From contig CADCHF010000016.1 in the NCBI GenBank assembly GCA_902801175.1, forward strand, positions 1 to 52,416: a DNA stretch of 52,416 bases, in the 5' to 3' direction. Positions 16,252-25,314 of the stretch are shown here, piece by piece (position 1 is the first letter of the stretch; each line of letters begins with the position of its first letter). The notes beneath the pieces were generated by a model. The model did not search any database. It saw only the letters and a program-made list of their open reading frames with translations, and was not told the origin of the DNA. Origin of the DNA: an uncultured Coriobacteriaceae bacterium (GTDB lineage Bacteria; Actinomycetota; Coriobacteriia; Coriobacteriales; Atopobiaceae). The position numbers were made by a program, and so were the translations under genes.

Positions 16252-17427
16252 ATGGCTGACAACACCAAGGCCGCCGAAGAGCGCGTGCTCATGAAGGGCA
16301 ACGAAGTGCTGGCCGAGGCCGCAATGCGCGCCGGCTGCCGCTTCTTCTTTGGCTACCCCATCACACCGCAGACCGAGCTCGCAGCCTACATGGCCAAGAA
16401 GCTCCCGCTCATTGGCGGCACCTTCCTGCAGGCCGAGAGCGAGGTCGCGGCAATCAACATGGTCTATGGCGCCGGAGCCGCAGGCGGACGCGTCATGACC
16501 AGCTCCAGCTCTCCCGGTGTCTCGCTCAAGAGCGAGGGCGCCTCTTACATGGCCGGCGCTGACGTCCCGGGCGTCATCGTCAACGTCATGCGTGGTGGCC
16601 CGGGCCTGGGCGGCATCCAGCCGAGCCAGTCCGACTACTTCCAGGCGACGCGTGCGCTCGGTCACGGCGACTACTTCATGCCGGTGCTGGCCCCCTCCAC
16701 CGTTCAGGAGATGGCCGACCTCATCTACGAGGCCTTTGACCTTGCCGACACCTATCGCACCCCCACGATGATTCTTGCCGACGGCATGATTGGCCAGATG
16801 ATGGAGCCCGTCACCCTGCCGCCCGAGCGCGACCTGAGCTCGCTTCCCGCCAAGCCGTGGGCAACCGCTGGCCACAAGGGCGAGCGTGCGCACAACGTCA
16901 TCAACTCGCTGTACCTCTCGCCCGAGAAGCTCGAGGACACCAACCGCGAGCGCTTTGAGCGCTACGAGGAGATCAAGGCCACCCAGCAGCGTCAGGAGCT
17001 CATGATGTGCGACGACGCCGAGATCGTGGTCGTGGCCTTTGGCGCCGCAAGCCGCATTGCCCGCACCGCCGTCCGCGACGCCCGCGCCAAGGGCATCAAG
17101 GCTGGCCTGCTGCGTCCGATCACCCTCTGGCCCTATCCCGTCAACGCAATTGACCAGGTCATCGAGAACGGTGCAAAGAAGTTCCTGTCCGTCGAGCTCA
17201 ACATGGGCCAGATGGTCGAGGACGTGCGCCTGGCCGTGAACGGCCGCGCGAGCGTCGACTTCTACGGCCGCACCGGTGGCGTGCTGCCCACGCCCGAGGA
17301 GGTCCTCGAGCAGATCGTGGCCCTCGCCGAGGATCGCCCGGTGGCACCGTCTGCTGGCGCCAAGGTCGTTGCCTCGGTGCTGCCCGCCCCCATCGACCGC
17401 AAGAGCACCTATGAAAGGGGTGAGTAA
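16252..17427 (+). CDS. vorB: 2-oxoacid:ferredoxin oxidoreductase alpha subunit (VorB type)
   Basis: A 391-residue subunit. The start LMKGNEVLAEAAMRAGC and GYPITPQTELAAYMAKKLP, then TSSSSPGVSLKSEGASYMAG, are characteristic of the VorB/KorA branch (3-methyl-2-oxobutanoate or 2-oxoglutarate:ferredoxin oxidoreductase). Residues about 1-230 form the pyrimidine-binding domain of the thiamine enzyme; residues about 260-380 form the transketolase C-terminal-like domain. The complex oxidatively decarboxylates 2-oxoacids to acyl-CoA and reduces ferredoxin, or works in reverse. Subunit order ferredoxin-alpha-beta-gamma is standard. I cannot distinguish branched-chain from 2-oxoglutarate specificity from sequence alone. 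Confidence 0.9.
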   Translation: MADNTKAAEERVLMKGNEVLAEAAMRAGCRFFFGYPITPQTELAAYMAKKLPLIGGTFLQAESEVAAINMVYGAGAAGGRVMTSSSSPGVSLKSEGASYMAGADVPGVIVNVMRGGPGLGGIQPSQSDYFQATRALGHGDYFMPVLAPSTVQEMADLIYEAFDLADTYRTPTMILADGMIGQMMEPVTLPPERDLSSLPAKPWATAGHKGERAHNVINSLYLSPEKLEDTNRERFERYEEIKATQQRQELMMCDDAEIVVVAFGAASRIARTAVRDARAKGIKAGLLRPITLWPYPVNAIDQVIENGAKKFLSVELNMGQMVEDVRLAVNGRASVDFYGRTGGVLPTPEEVLEQIVALAEDRPVAPSAGAKVVASVLPAPIDRKSTYERGE

Positions 17428-17429
17428 GC

Positions 17430-18314
17430 ATGGCAAACCCCATCACGCTGCCCGACTATCAGGTCGAGCGCATTGGATCCCAGATTGCTGAGGGCGAGAC
17501 GATCAAGAGCGCTCGTCCCCATGCCCTCTCCGACGCCATCTTCAACTACTGCCCTGGCTGCACCCACGGCATCGTCAACCGTCTTGTTGCCGAGGTCATT
17601 GACGAGCTGGGCATTGAGGGCAAGACCGTAGGCATCGCCCCCGTTGGCTGCTCGGTCATGTGCTATGACTTCTTTAACTGCGACATGATTGAGGCCGCGC
17701 ACGGCCGCGCTCCCGCGGTTGCAACCGGTGTCAAGCGCGTGCATCCCGACAACGTTGTCTTTGCCTACCAGGGCGACGGCGACCTTGCCTCCATCGGCAC
17801 CGCCGAGACCGTGCACGCCGCCACCCGTGGCGAGAAGATCACCGTCATCTTCATCAACAACGCCATCTATGGCATGACCGGTGGTCAGATGGCCCCCACG
17901 TCGCTGCCCAACCAGGTCACCCAGACCTCGCCGTATGGCCGCGACGTGAGCAAGGCCGGCTACCCGGTGCGCATCTCTGAGCTGCTCTCCACGCTCGACG
18001 GCGTTGCCTATGTTGAGCGCGTGACCTGCGACAGCCGCCAGCACATCATCCAGGCAAAGAAAGCCATCAAGAAGGCCTTCCAGACCCAGATCGACGGCCT
18101 TGGCTACTCCCTCGTTGAGGTTGTGGCCACCTGCCCGACCAACTGGGGCATGACGCCGCTTGACGCCTTCCAGTGGCTGCGCGACAACATGCTGCCCTAC
18201 TACCCGCTTGGCGTGTACAAGGACGTTGTGGCCGACGGCTATGCCAACGCCGCCGAGGCCGCACTCGAGCGCGCCAAGGACTGCCCCATCGCTCAGCAGA
18301 AGAAGGAGGACTAG
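17430..18314 (+). CDS. 2-oxoacid:ferredoxin oxidoreductase beta subunit (TPP-binding)
   Basis: A 294-residue thiamine-diphosphate-binding subunit. The TPP motif is GDGDLASIGTAETVHAATRG, followed by NNAIYGMTGGQMAPTS. The cysteines in YCPGCTHG and GCSVMC are as expected in KorB/VorA proteins. The gene begins 2 nt after the alpha-subunit stop behind GAAAGGGG, and the gamma gene follows after 2 nt. Together they form the catalytic core that transfers electrons from the 2-oxoacid to the ferredoxin subunit. Confidence 0.92.
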   Translation: MANPITLPDYQVERIGSQIAEGETIKSARPHALSDAIFNYCPGCTHGIVNRLVAEVIDELGIEGKTVGIAPVGCSVMCYDFFNCDMIEAAHGRAPAVATGVKRVHPDNVVFAYQGDGDLASIGTAETVHAATRGEKITVIFINNAIYGMTGGQMAPTSLPNQVTQTSPYGRDVSKAGYPVRISELLSTLDGVAYVERVTCDSRQHIIQAKKAIKKAFQTQIDGLGYSLVEVVATCPTNWGMTPLDAFQWLRDNMLPYYPLGVYKDVVADGYANAAEAALERAKDCPIAQQKKED

Positions 18315-18316
18315 CC

Positions 18317-18877
18317 ATGGCAGAGGACTTCAACCACGAGCTGCTCTGCGTGCTCTCTGGCTTTGGTGGTCAGGGCCTGCTCTTTGCTGGCAAGGTCATG
18401 GCCTACACCGGCCTTCTTGACGGCCGTCACGTGAGCTGGATGCCCAGCTACGGCCCCGAGATGCGCGGCGGCACCGCCAACTGCAGCGTAAGCCTGTCCG
18501 ACGATGCCATTGGCACGCCGTTCATCACCAAGCCCACGGCCGTTATCGCCATGAACCAGCCTTCGGTTGAGAAGTTTGGCCCCACCGTTGTGCCTGGTGG
18601 CACCATCATCATTGACTCCACGCTGGCCATGAACGGCGCCGAGGGCGTTGACATTGCCGACGGCGTGAACGTTGTCACCTTTAAGGCCACCGAGATGGCA
18701 GAGGAGGCCGGCCTCAAGGGTCTCGCCAACATCATCTGCCTGGGCAAGCTTTGGGCCGAGACGCACTTCTGCGATCGCGAGACGCTCGACGCGGCGCTCC
18801 GCAAGAACGTGCCGCCCAAGCGCGCGCACCTGCTTGAGCCCAACCTCAAGGCCCTGCAGATGGGCATTGACCTGTAG
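18317..18877 (+). CDS. 2-oxoacid:ferredoxin oxidoreductase gamma subunit
   Basis: A 186-residue gamma subunit. SGFGGQGLLFAGKVMAYTG near residues 14-32 is the hallmark GxGGQG motif, followed by PSYGPEMRGGTANCSVSLSD, typical of the KorC/VorC family that links to the CoA site. The ATG at 18317 has AGAAGGAGG 5-8 nt upstream. It is the last gene of the ATPase-ferredoxin-alpha-beta-gamma operon and is followed by a terminator hairpin. Confidence 0.92.
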   Translation: MAEDFNHELLCVLSGFGGQGLLFAGKVMAYTGLLDGRHVSWMPSYGPEMRGGTANCSVSLSDDAIGTPFITKPTAVIAMNQPSVEKFGPTVVPGGTIIIDSTLAMNGAEGVDIADGVNVVTFKATEMAEEAGLKGLANIICLGKLWAETHFCDRETLDAALRKNVPPKRAHLLEPNLKALQMGIDL

Positions 18878-18900
18878 GCAAAAGCGCATAGCAACAGCCA

Positions 18901-18934
18901 GCGGCCCCGCAGCTCACATGAGTTGCGGGGCCGC
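18901..18934 (+). terminator. Rho-independent terminator of the oxidoreductase operon
   Basis: GCGGCCCCGCA at 18901-18911 pairs with TGCGGGGCCGC at 18924-18934, an 11-bp GC stem with a 12-nt loop, followed by GTTTGTGTG. It lies 24 nt past the gamma-subunit stop. Confidence 0.8.
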
Positions 18935-18972
18935 GTTTGTGTGTCGCGGGGACGTTCAACCTGCATGGGAGC

Positions 18973-19100
18973 GTGTCAGGGAGACGTATAATTTGACACA
19001 CTCAGTCAAGCCGCAAAAACAAGTTGACTCTTCGAGAGTGGCCGACACCAGGTCGAACGAGTTTCCGAGTGTGTCAAAGTGTACGGGCCCCTTGGCACAC
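18973..19100. repeat. Dispersed hairpin repeat, degenerate copy
   Basis: It begins GTGTCAGGGAGACGTATAAT followed by TTGACACACTC, and ends with an inverted GAGTGTGTCAAAG and a drifted outer arm. The intervening sequence (starting AGTCAAGCCGCAA, with TTCGAGAGTG and GAGTTTCC) aligns along its length with the copy at 45,541-45,664. Here the outer part of the right arm no longer pairs with the left. It lies between convergent operons. Confidence 0.75.
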
Positions 19101-19187
19101 CCGCTTGCAGGTTCGCCTCATGACACGCCCCCAGGTTCGAGTGAACCTGGGGGCGCTCGGCTTGGCAAATTGGATGTTCCGATGCTA

Positions 19188-20981
19188 TTAGATTAGGCCG
19201 TCCTTCTTGTCGCCCTTGTCGGCCTCGGCTCGCGCGGCGGCCTCATCGCGCTTGCGAATGGCCACGCGGCGAATCTTGCCGTTCACGGTCTTGGGCAGTT
19301 CGGGCACGTAGTCAATGATGCGCGGATACTTGTAAGGAGCCGTCTCGCGCTTGACGTAGGTCTGCAGCTCGCGAGTCAGCTCGGGCGTGCCCTCGTAGCC
19401 CTCGTGCAGCACGACCGTGGCCTTGACGGCCTTTCCGCGGATGGGGTCGGGAACGCCGGTGACCGCACACTCGCGCACGGCGGGATGCTGCAGCATGACG
19501 CTTTCGATCTCGGTCGGCCCAATGCGGTAGCCGGAGCTCTTGATGACGTCGTCGTTGCGGCCCACATACCACAGGTAGTCGTCCTCGTCGCGCCATGCGG
19601 TGTCGCCGGTGTGATACCAGCCGTCGTGGATGGCCTCGGCGGTCTTCTCGGGGTTGCGATAATAACCCATCATGATGCCCGCAGGAGGATTCTCCTCGTC
19701 ATAGCGGATGCAGATCTCGCCCGTCTCGCCGTCCTCGCAAAGGGTGTCGTCGTCACGCAGCACGCGGATGTCATAGAGCGGCACGATCTTGCCCATGGAG
19801 CCGGGCTTGGGGCGGGCGTTGTTGAGGTTGGCAATCGTGAGCGGCGTCTCGGTCTGGCCAAATCCCTCATAGATGGTGAGCCCGGTGTGCTCGCGCCAGA
19901 AGTCGTAGAGGTCGGGGTTGAGCGCCTCGCCCGCGGTGGTGCAGTACTTGAGCTGCGACAGGTCGTGAGCGTCAACGTTGCTCTGCATCATGAGGCGGTA
20001 CATTGTGGGCGGGCAGCAAAGCGTGCTCACGTGGTACTTGCTCACCATGTTGAGGATCTCGTCGCCACTAAAGCGGTCGAAGTCATAGGTAAAGACGCAC
20101 GACTCCATGGTCCACGCGCCATAGAACTTGCCCCACACGGCCTTGCCCCAGCCAGTGTCGGCAATGGTGAAGTGCAGGCCACCGTCGCCAATCACGTTGT
20201 GCCAGAGCTTTGCGGTGATGGTGTGCGCCAGCGCATAGGTGCCGTTGTGCAGGACCATCTTGGGGTTGCCCGAGGTACCGCTCGAGAAGTACATGATCAT
20301 GGGCTCGTCGACCGTGATGGGCACGCGACCCCAGAAGTCACTGGCCGCTCGCACGCCACTGTTGAAGTCGACCCAGCCCTCGCGGTGGCTGGTCAGCTCA
20401 CAGATGTGCTCAGGACCAGAGAGCATGCGATGGCGGCTGGGCTCAAAGCCCGGCTCGCTCACGGCAAGGCCAGCACCGCCCGCTGCCACGAGAATCTTCT
20501 TCTCGAGGTCTGGGCAATTGGGGGCGACGGCGTCCACAACGTCGGCGATTGCGCCGGCATCGGTGCAGATGACTACCTTGCACGAAGCAGCATTTAGACG
20601 GTACTCAAGATCGTGCTCGCGCAGCATGAAGGTGGCAGGCACCAAGACCGCACCAATCTTGTGCAGGGCCAGTGCCGTTATCCAAAACTGGTAGTGGCGG
20701 CGCAGGATGACAAGCACCATGTCGCCCTTGCGAACACCCTGTGAAACGAGGAAGTTTGCGCACTTGTCGCTCCAGAACTTCATCTCGCCAAAGCTAAAGC
20801 GGTGCTCCTCCCCCTCTGGGTTGCACCACACCATTGCCGGACGGTCGGCATCGTTTTTGGCAATGTCATCAACAACGTCGTAGGCCCAGTTGAAGTCCTT
20901 GTCATAGTGAAGCGAGATGTGCATGATCTCGCCGTTGAGGTTGCGGCTCTCAGAAATATACTTCTCGTTGATATAACGCAT
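19188..20981 (-). CDS. AMP-forming acyl-CoA synthetase (medium-chain ACS type)
   Basis: A 597-residue adenylate-forming ligase. The P-loop reads YFSSGTSGNPKM, followed by GEALNPDLYDFWREHTGLTI, YEGFGQTETP, WYHTGDTAW, the hinge GRNDDVIKSSGYRIGPTEIE and the C-terminal PKTVNGKIRR containing the catalytic Lys. The GTSGNPKM variant and GYRIGPTEIE place it nearer acetyl/medium-chain acyl-CoA synthetases than long-chain FadD. Expected reaction: carboxylate + ATP + CoA to acyl-CoA + AMP + PPi. The ATG at 20981 is chosen because AAAGGAAC lies upstream; the in-frame TTG at 21002 has no site. The XRE-cupin regulator gene precedes it by 120 nt on the same strand. Confidence 0.9.
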   Translation of the reverse strand: MRYINEKYISESRNLNGEIMHISLHYDKDFNWAYDVVDDIAKNDADRPAMVWCNPEGEEHRFSFGEMKFWSDKCANFLVSQGVRKGDMVLVILRRHYQFWITALALHKIGAVLVPATFMLREHDLEYRLNAASCKVVICTDAGAIADVVDAVAPNCPDLEKKILVAAGGAGLAVSEPGFEPSRHRMLSGPEHICELTSHREGWVDFNSGVRAASDFWGRVPITVDEPMIMYFSSGTSGNPKMVLHNGTYALAHTITAKLWHNVIGDGGLHFTIADTGWGKAVWGKFYGAWTMESCVFTYDFDRFSGDEILNMVSKYHVSTLCCPPTMYRLMMQSNVDAHDLSQLKYCTTAGEALNPDLYDFWREHTGLTIYEGFGQTETPLTIANLNNARPKPGSMGKIVPLYDIRVLRDDDTLCEDGETGEICIRYDEENPPAGIMMGYYRNPEKTAEAIHDGWYHTGDTAWRDEDDYLWYVGRNDDVIKSSGYRIGPTEIESVMLQHPAVRECAVTGVPDPIRGKAVKATVVLHEGYEGTPELTRELQTYVKRETAPYKYPRIIDYVPELPKTVNGKIRRVAIRKRDEAAARAEADKGDKKDGLI

Positions 20982-21101
20982 AGTTAATCTGTTCCTTTGC
21001 AAAGAGAATCGTCAGCACTCAGGCGCGGCACACCACGCCAGCGCGACGCTGTGGTCGTTGGTCTGAGTTAACGGCACCGTCCGCAAGAAGGCGGGCGATG
21101 C

Positions 21102-21710
21102 CTAGATAATCTCTTTGCGATCAGGGTCAAAGACAACTGCGAGGATCTGCGCGTCTTCACCATCGATGGCAATCATGCCATGGCCGCGACCCGAGTCATA
21201 GAACAGGGTGTCGCCAGCAGATACCTCTTCAAAGCGGTCCTCGCGTACCCCCTCAAAGCGGAAGCGCAGGCGCCCCTTGAGCACCATGTCAAACTCTTGG
21301 CCCTTGTGATAGGAAAGGTGAATGGGCTCGTTTTGGCTCTGGGGCTGGAAGGGAACGTCAACCAGGAAGGGCTCGCCGAGGCGGTTCTTGAAGTGCGGAG
21401 CCTTGTGCAGGTAATGGAAGTCGCTGTGGCGCTCGAGGATGAGGCCCTCGCCGCTACGAACGATCTCGTAATGACTCAGGCGCGGGCTCTCGCCGGTAAG
21501 CAGCTCGACGACGTCGACGCCAAACTTCTTTGCGCACTTGTACACAAAGGTAAAGGTAAGGTCCATGTCGCCACTCTCGCGAGCAGCGTACTCCTCTGCC
21601 GAGCGACCGGTAGCCTCGGCCATCTCCTCAATCGAGAACTCGTTGTCCTCGCGGAGGGAGCGGATACGATTGGCTACGTCACGACGGTTCTGCAGGTTGG
21701 CAGGTTCCAT
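21102..21710 (-). CDS. XRE-family regulator with C-terminal cupin domain
   Basis: A 202-residue regulator. The N-terminal helix-turn-helix (residues about 10-70) reads VANRIRSLREDNEFSIEEMA with recognition region TGRSAEEYAARESG. The C-terminal cupin barrel (about 100-195) includes PIHLSYHKGQEFDMVLKGRL and AGDTLFYDSGRGHGM, with His and Glu at metal or ligand positions. XRE-cupin proteins usually sense a small acid or amine and control an adjacent catabolic gene; here the neighbour is the acyl-CoA synthetase, so the ligand may be its substrate. The pair appears to be one operon. Confidence 0.88.
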   Translation of the reverse strand: MEPANLQNRRDVANRIRSLREDNEFSIEEMAEATGRSAEEYAARESGDMDLTFTFVYKCAKKFGVDVVELLTGESPRLSHYEIVRSGEGLILERHSDFHYLHKAPHFKNRLGEPFLVDVPFQPQSQNEPIHLSYHKGQEFDMVLKGRLRFRFEGVREDRFEEVSAGDTLFYDSGRGHGMIAIDGEDAQILAVVFDPDRKEII

Positions 21711-21941
21711 GGATGAGACCTTTCCTCATGTAATGCGTTTGACCTACTCTAGCACGTGTGCCGTTCGTTAGCGCGCTTTACGTTGCGAGTTGTAACATGC
21801 GGTACGCAGACGCTTCATAAAGATGATAATCTGCGTACTCGCGCTTAAATCTCATTAATTTAAGAGCTTCACTAATGTGAACGGGAGCCACAGCAGCAAA
21901 CCTGCCGCGACTCCCTTCACCACTTGCTCAACCAAGTGTGG

Positions 21942-23576
21942 CTACAGCCTTGTGCCAAAGATTCCACGGGCGATCTTCTTGCCCGTGCGCTTGCCAAAGA
22001 CCGGCGAGAGGAGGGTGCCCGCCACGTCGGTCATGGCCTTCTGGCGCTCCCTGCGACGCTGCTCCTCGGCACGCAGGCGCTCGCGCTCAATGCGCGCCGC
22101 CTCTTGCTCCTGACGCTTGCGGGCCGCCTCGGCCTCGCGCTCCAGCTGCCTGCGGCGGCGCTCCGCCTCGCGCTCTGCCTCGCGCGCCTGTCGCTCGGCC
22201 TCCTTCTGCCGCTCCTTCTCAAAGGCCGCACGCTCCTTTTCAAAGGCAGCACGCTCGGCTGCAAGCTGGGCATTTGCAGCCTCGACCTCGCGAGCCTCGC
22301 TGATCATCTCGTAGGCAGACACGCGGTCAACGGTCTCGCCGTACTTCTCCTGTAGCTCGGACTGGCCCTCGATCACCCACGCGATGACATCCTCGTCCGC
22401 AGCAGCCATGCGACATGCCGGGAAGAGCACACGTGCACGCTGTGCAATGCTCGGACGACCCTCGTCGTCCAAGAAGCTCACCAGGGCCTCCCCCGTCCCA
22501 AGGTCCTGCAGGGCCGCCACCTCGTCAAAGCCGGGGTTGTCACGGAAGCTCTCAGCCGCGGCCTTGACCGCCTTCATCTCTGCTGGAGTGTAGGCGCGCA
22601 GGCCGTGCTGAACGCGGTTGTTGAGCTGCGCCAGCACCTCGGAGGGCACATCCGAGGGCGACTGGGTGATGAAGTACACGCCTACGCCCTTGGAACGAAT
22701 GAGCTTGACGACCTGCACGATCTTGTCGGTGAGCTGCTTGGGCATGTCATCAAAGAGCAGGTGCGCCTCGTCAAAGAAGAACACGAACTTGGGCTTGTCG
22801 AGGTCGCCCACCTCGGGCAGCACCTCAAAGAGCGAGGAGAGCATCCACAGCAGGAACATGGCGTAGATCTGCGGCATCTGGATGAGCTTGGCAGCGTTGA
22901 GGATGTTGACGTACCCACGGCCATCGGAGGCGCAGGCAAACCAGTCGGTGAGGTCAAGCGCCGGCTCACCAAAGAAGATGTCGCCACCCTGGTCCTCGAC
23001 CGCAAGCAGCGCACGCTGGATGGCGCCAACCGACTGGCTAGAGACGCGGCCATAGGTGGTCTCGTACTCCTTGGCATGCTCTGCCACGTAGGCGAGCATG
23101 GAGCGAAGGTCCTTGAGGTCAAGCAGGAGCATGCCCTGGTCGTCTGCCACGCGGAACACCACGTTGAGCACGCCCTGCTGCACGTCAGTAAGGCCCAGGA
23201 GTCGGCTGAGGAGCACCGGACCCATGTCGGAGATGGTGATGCGCACCGGGCATCCACCTTCGCCGAGCATGTCCCAAATGCGGCAAGGCGCGCCGGTAAA
23301 GCGAACCTCCTCCTCGGCAAGGCCAAAGTATCCCAAGCGCTTGCGCAGACCGTCGCTCATAGCACCTGCCTGCGCCATGCCAGTGACGTCTCCCTTGACG
23401 TCGGCCATAAACACGGGAACGCCCGCCTCGGAGAAGCCCTCTGCCAGCACCTTGAGCGTCACGGTCTTGCCTGTGCCCGTAGCTCCCGCAATGAGGCCAT
23501 GGCGATTGGCCTGGTTGAGCAGCAGGCAGCAGGGAACCTCGCCCTGGGCTACCCAGATCTTGTCGTTGATGAGCAT
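21942..23576 (-). CDS. HerA-like ATPase (DUF853 helicase family)
   Basis: A 544-residue ATPase. The Walker A motif is [11 protein letters not shown] near residues 31-41, Walker B is [14 protein letters not shown], and the following segment includes [15 protein letters not shown]. This matches the DUF853/YjgR branch of the HerA-FtsK superfamily. The last 120 residues are a Glu/Arg-rich coiled coil (for example [17 protein letters not shown]), then a short Gly/Arg tail. The ATG at 23576 follows GGGGGAGG; an in-frame GTG at 23621 has no site. DNA translocation is inferred from the family; the cellular role is not established, and no NurA partner lies nearby. Confidence 0.88.
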   Translation of the reverse strand: MLINDKIWVAQGEVPCCLLLNQANRHGLIAGATGTGKTVTLKVLAEGFSEAGVPVFMADVKGDVTGMAQAGAMSDGLRKRLGYFGLAEEEVRFTGAPCRIWDMLGEGGCPVRITISDMGPVLLSRLLGLTDVQQGVLNVVFRVADDQGMLLLDLKDLRSMLAYVAEHAKEYETTYGRVSSQSVGAIQRALLAVEDQGGDIFFGEPALDLTDWFACASDGRGYVNILNAAKLIQMPQIYAMFLLWMLSSLFEVLPEVGDLDKPKFVFFFDEAHLLFDDMPKQLTDKIVQVVKLIRSKGVGVYFITQSPSDVPSEVLAQLNNRVQHGLRAYTPAEMKAVKAAAESFRDNPGFDEVAALQDLGTGEALVSFLDDEGRPSIAQRARVLFPACRMAAADEDVIAWVIEGQSELQEKYGETVDRVSAYEMISEAREVEAANAQLAAERAAFEKERAAFEKERQKEAERQAREAEREAERRRRQLEREAEAARKRQEQEAARIERERLRAEEQRRRERQKAMTDVAGTLLSPVFGKRTGKKIARGIFGTRL

Positions 23577-23678
23577 GGCAGAACCTCCCCCGTCGACGCG
23601 TACCGCTCCCCATTGTGCCACACCCGCGGGGCAGGCAGCGCACCAGCTCCATAGGCGTTGGGGAGGCTCGCACCAGAA

Positions 23679-23704
23679 AGGCGCCCCGCATGTGCGAGGC
23701 GCCT
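23679..23704 (-). terminator. Terminator of the lipoprotein gene
   Basis: AGGCGCC at 23679-23685 and GGCGCCT at 23698-23704 pair around a 12-nt loop, and on the minus strand the stem is followed by TTTCTGG. It lies 47 nt beyond the lipoprotein stop and upstream of the HerA-like gene. Confidence 0.7.
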
Positions 23705-23750
23705 GTGACTACGCTTTACTTTGGCTAGTGCGGCCATAATGTCAGCGCCG

Positions 23751-25181
23751 CTATCGCTCCAGCCAATAACGCAAGTCTTCGGGCTGCTGCGCGTAGTCGC
23801 TAAGCTCCTCAAAGTAGGTATAGCTGTACGTGCCCTTGGAGCTGTGGTCATCGTCCTCGACTTGCATCGTGGCCCTGTTTCCATTCTCGTCGTACGTATA
23901 GGAGTAGATCGTCGTGTCGCCGTTAGACGCGGTGTACGTCTCCTTGGTACTGTTGCCGTTCTTGTCGTAGGTGTACTCGCTCTTCTCGACCGTGCCATCA
24001 TAGTAGGTATATACAGATGAGAGCATGTTGCCCTGCTCGTCGTAGGTCATCTCCTGCACGCAGTAAGGGCCTTCGTAGGTTTGCGGATCGCCAGCAACAA
24101 GATCGTAGTCATCGTTGTACGCATAGACGGTTGCCTGAATGCTCCCATCAGGCATGATGACCTCTTCGATATTGGTGGAGTTGGACCACCGCTCGTTGAC
24201 ATGCTTGCCATCGCCCTCAATGGTGGTCGTGATCTTGGTCACAAAGCCGTCTTCGTTCTTCTCGTTGGTGTAGGTCCTCGTCTCGGTTCCCTGGCTATCG
24301 TCGTCGTAGGTATAGCTGTGGACGGCGCTCACCATGTTGCCGAACTCATCAAAGAGAATCTCGGTGTCATGCTGCTTGCTGTGCTCCTCGCCGGTGTTCG
24401 AAATAGTTTGATGGGTCATTACACCCGAGTCGTCATACTCAACCACCGACTTGCTGGTAACCTTTAGCTCCTCGCTGTCCTTGCTATAGGTGGTGTACGT
24501 GCTGGTCTCACCCCTGGTGGCAATCTCGCCGTCCTCGTTATAGGAGAACGTGAAGCTGCTCTCGTTCTCGTCCGTCAACGAGACCTCGGTCACGCGACCA
24601 GCATCATCGTACTTGTAGGAATACTCGACCTCGGTCGTCTCGGTGTTCTCGTCCTTGTTTGTCCCACCCAAGCCATCGGGATATTCGTACACGCTCGTCG
24701 AGGTCTTCTCCGACTTGATTGGCCAGCCGTTCTCGTCGCGCTCGAAGGTGATTGTCTCCTCGTTGGTATCGGTCCTCTCGCCAAAGCTGTTGGCGTACTT
24801 CCTGATCTTCTTGGTGATGTTGCCCTTTTCATCGAGCTCATAGGTTGTAGTCGTGGTGCTCGTGCCTTCGGACACCTCGGTGTTGCCCTCTGTATCTGTC
24901 GTGGTGAAGGTGGTCGTGCTCTCTACGGCCTCTTCGCTCCTACGCCAGTGCATAGCCTCCTCGGCCTTTGCCTTGTCAGCCTCGCGCTTGAGGGTGGCTG
25001 CGTCCTTGGTCTCGGCCTCCTCCTCGGTCGTAGCGGCGTCGTCGGCCGCCTCCTCGGTCGCAGCGTCATCTTCGGCCGGCGCCTCGGCAGAGGGAGCAGA
25101 GCCACCGCAGCCCGCAAGCGCGAGCACCGTCGCAAACGCCACGATTGTGGATCCGCTCAAGATCTTTCTAAGGTCTCTCAT
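23751..25181 (-). CDS. Secreted lipoprotein with YD-type beta-repeats
   Basis: A 476-residue lipoprotein. The signal peptide ends in the lipobox LALAGCGG with Cys25 as the lipidated residue. A low-complexity Ala/Glu/Asp/Thr linker (about 26-75) precedes a repetitive domain rich in Y-x-Y-D-x-x-G-N units: YKYDDAGRVTEV, FSYNEDGEIATRG, MTYDEQGNMLSS, YTYDKNGNSTKE and YTYDENGNRAT. These resemble RHS/YD repeats, which build beta-barrel shells or extended surface stems. The predicted site is the outer membrane face. No C-terminal toxin domain is present. GAGGAGG precedes the ATG. Function unknown. Confidence 0.78.
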   Translation of the reverse strand: MRDLRKILSGSTIVAFATVLALAGCGGSAPSAEAPAEDDAATEEAADDAATTEEEAETKDAATLKREADKAKAEEAMHWRRSEEAVESTTTFTTTDTEGNTEVSEGTSTTTTTYELDEKGNITKKIRKYANSFGERTDTNEETITFERDENGWPIKSEKTSTSVYEYPDGLGGTNKDENTETTEVEYSYKYDDAGRVTEVSLTDENESSFTFSYNEDGEIATRGETSTYTTYSKDSEELKVTSKSVVEYDDSGVMTHQTISNTGEEHSKQHDTEILFDEFGNMVSAVHSYTYDDDSQGTETRTYTNEKNEDGFVTKITTTIEGDGKHVNERWSNSTNIEEVIMPDGSIQATVYAYNDDYDLVAGDPQTYEGPYCVQEMTYDEQGNMLSSVYTYYDGTVEKSEYTYDKNGNSTKETYTASNGDTTIYSYTYDENGNRATMQVEDDDHSSKGTYSYTYFEELSDYAQQPEDLRYWLER

Positions 25182-25314
25182 GTGTTCCTCCTCGCATAAC
25201 CTGACGCATTGACCTGTTAAATAGGTGCTTTAATCCTAGGTGCAGCGTTGGTGCGCAGCGCTTGGCAATCTGGCAATAGCAAGGCACCTTCGGTAATGGT
25301 CCCCAGCGGGGATA

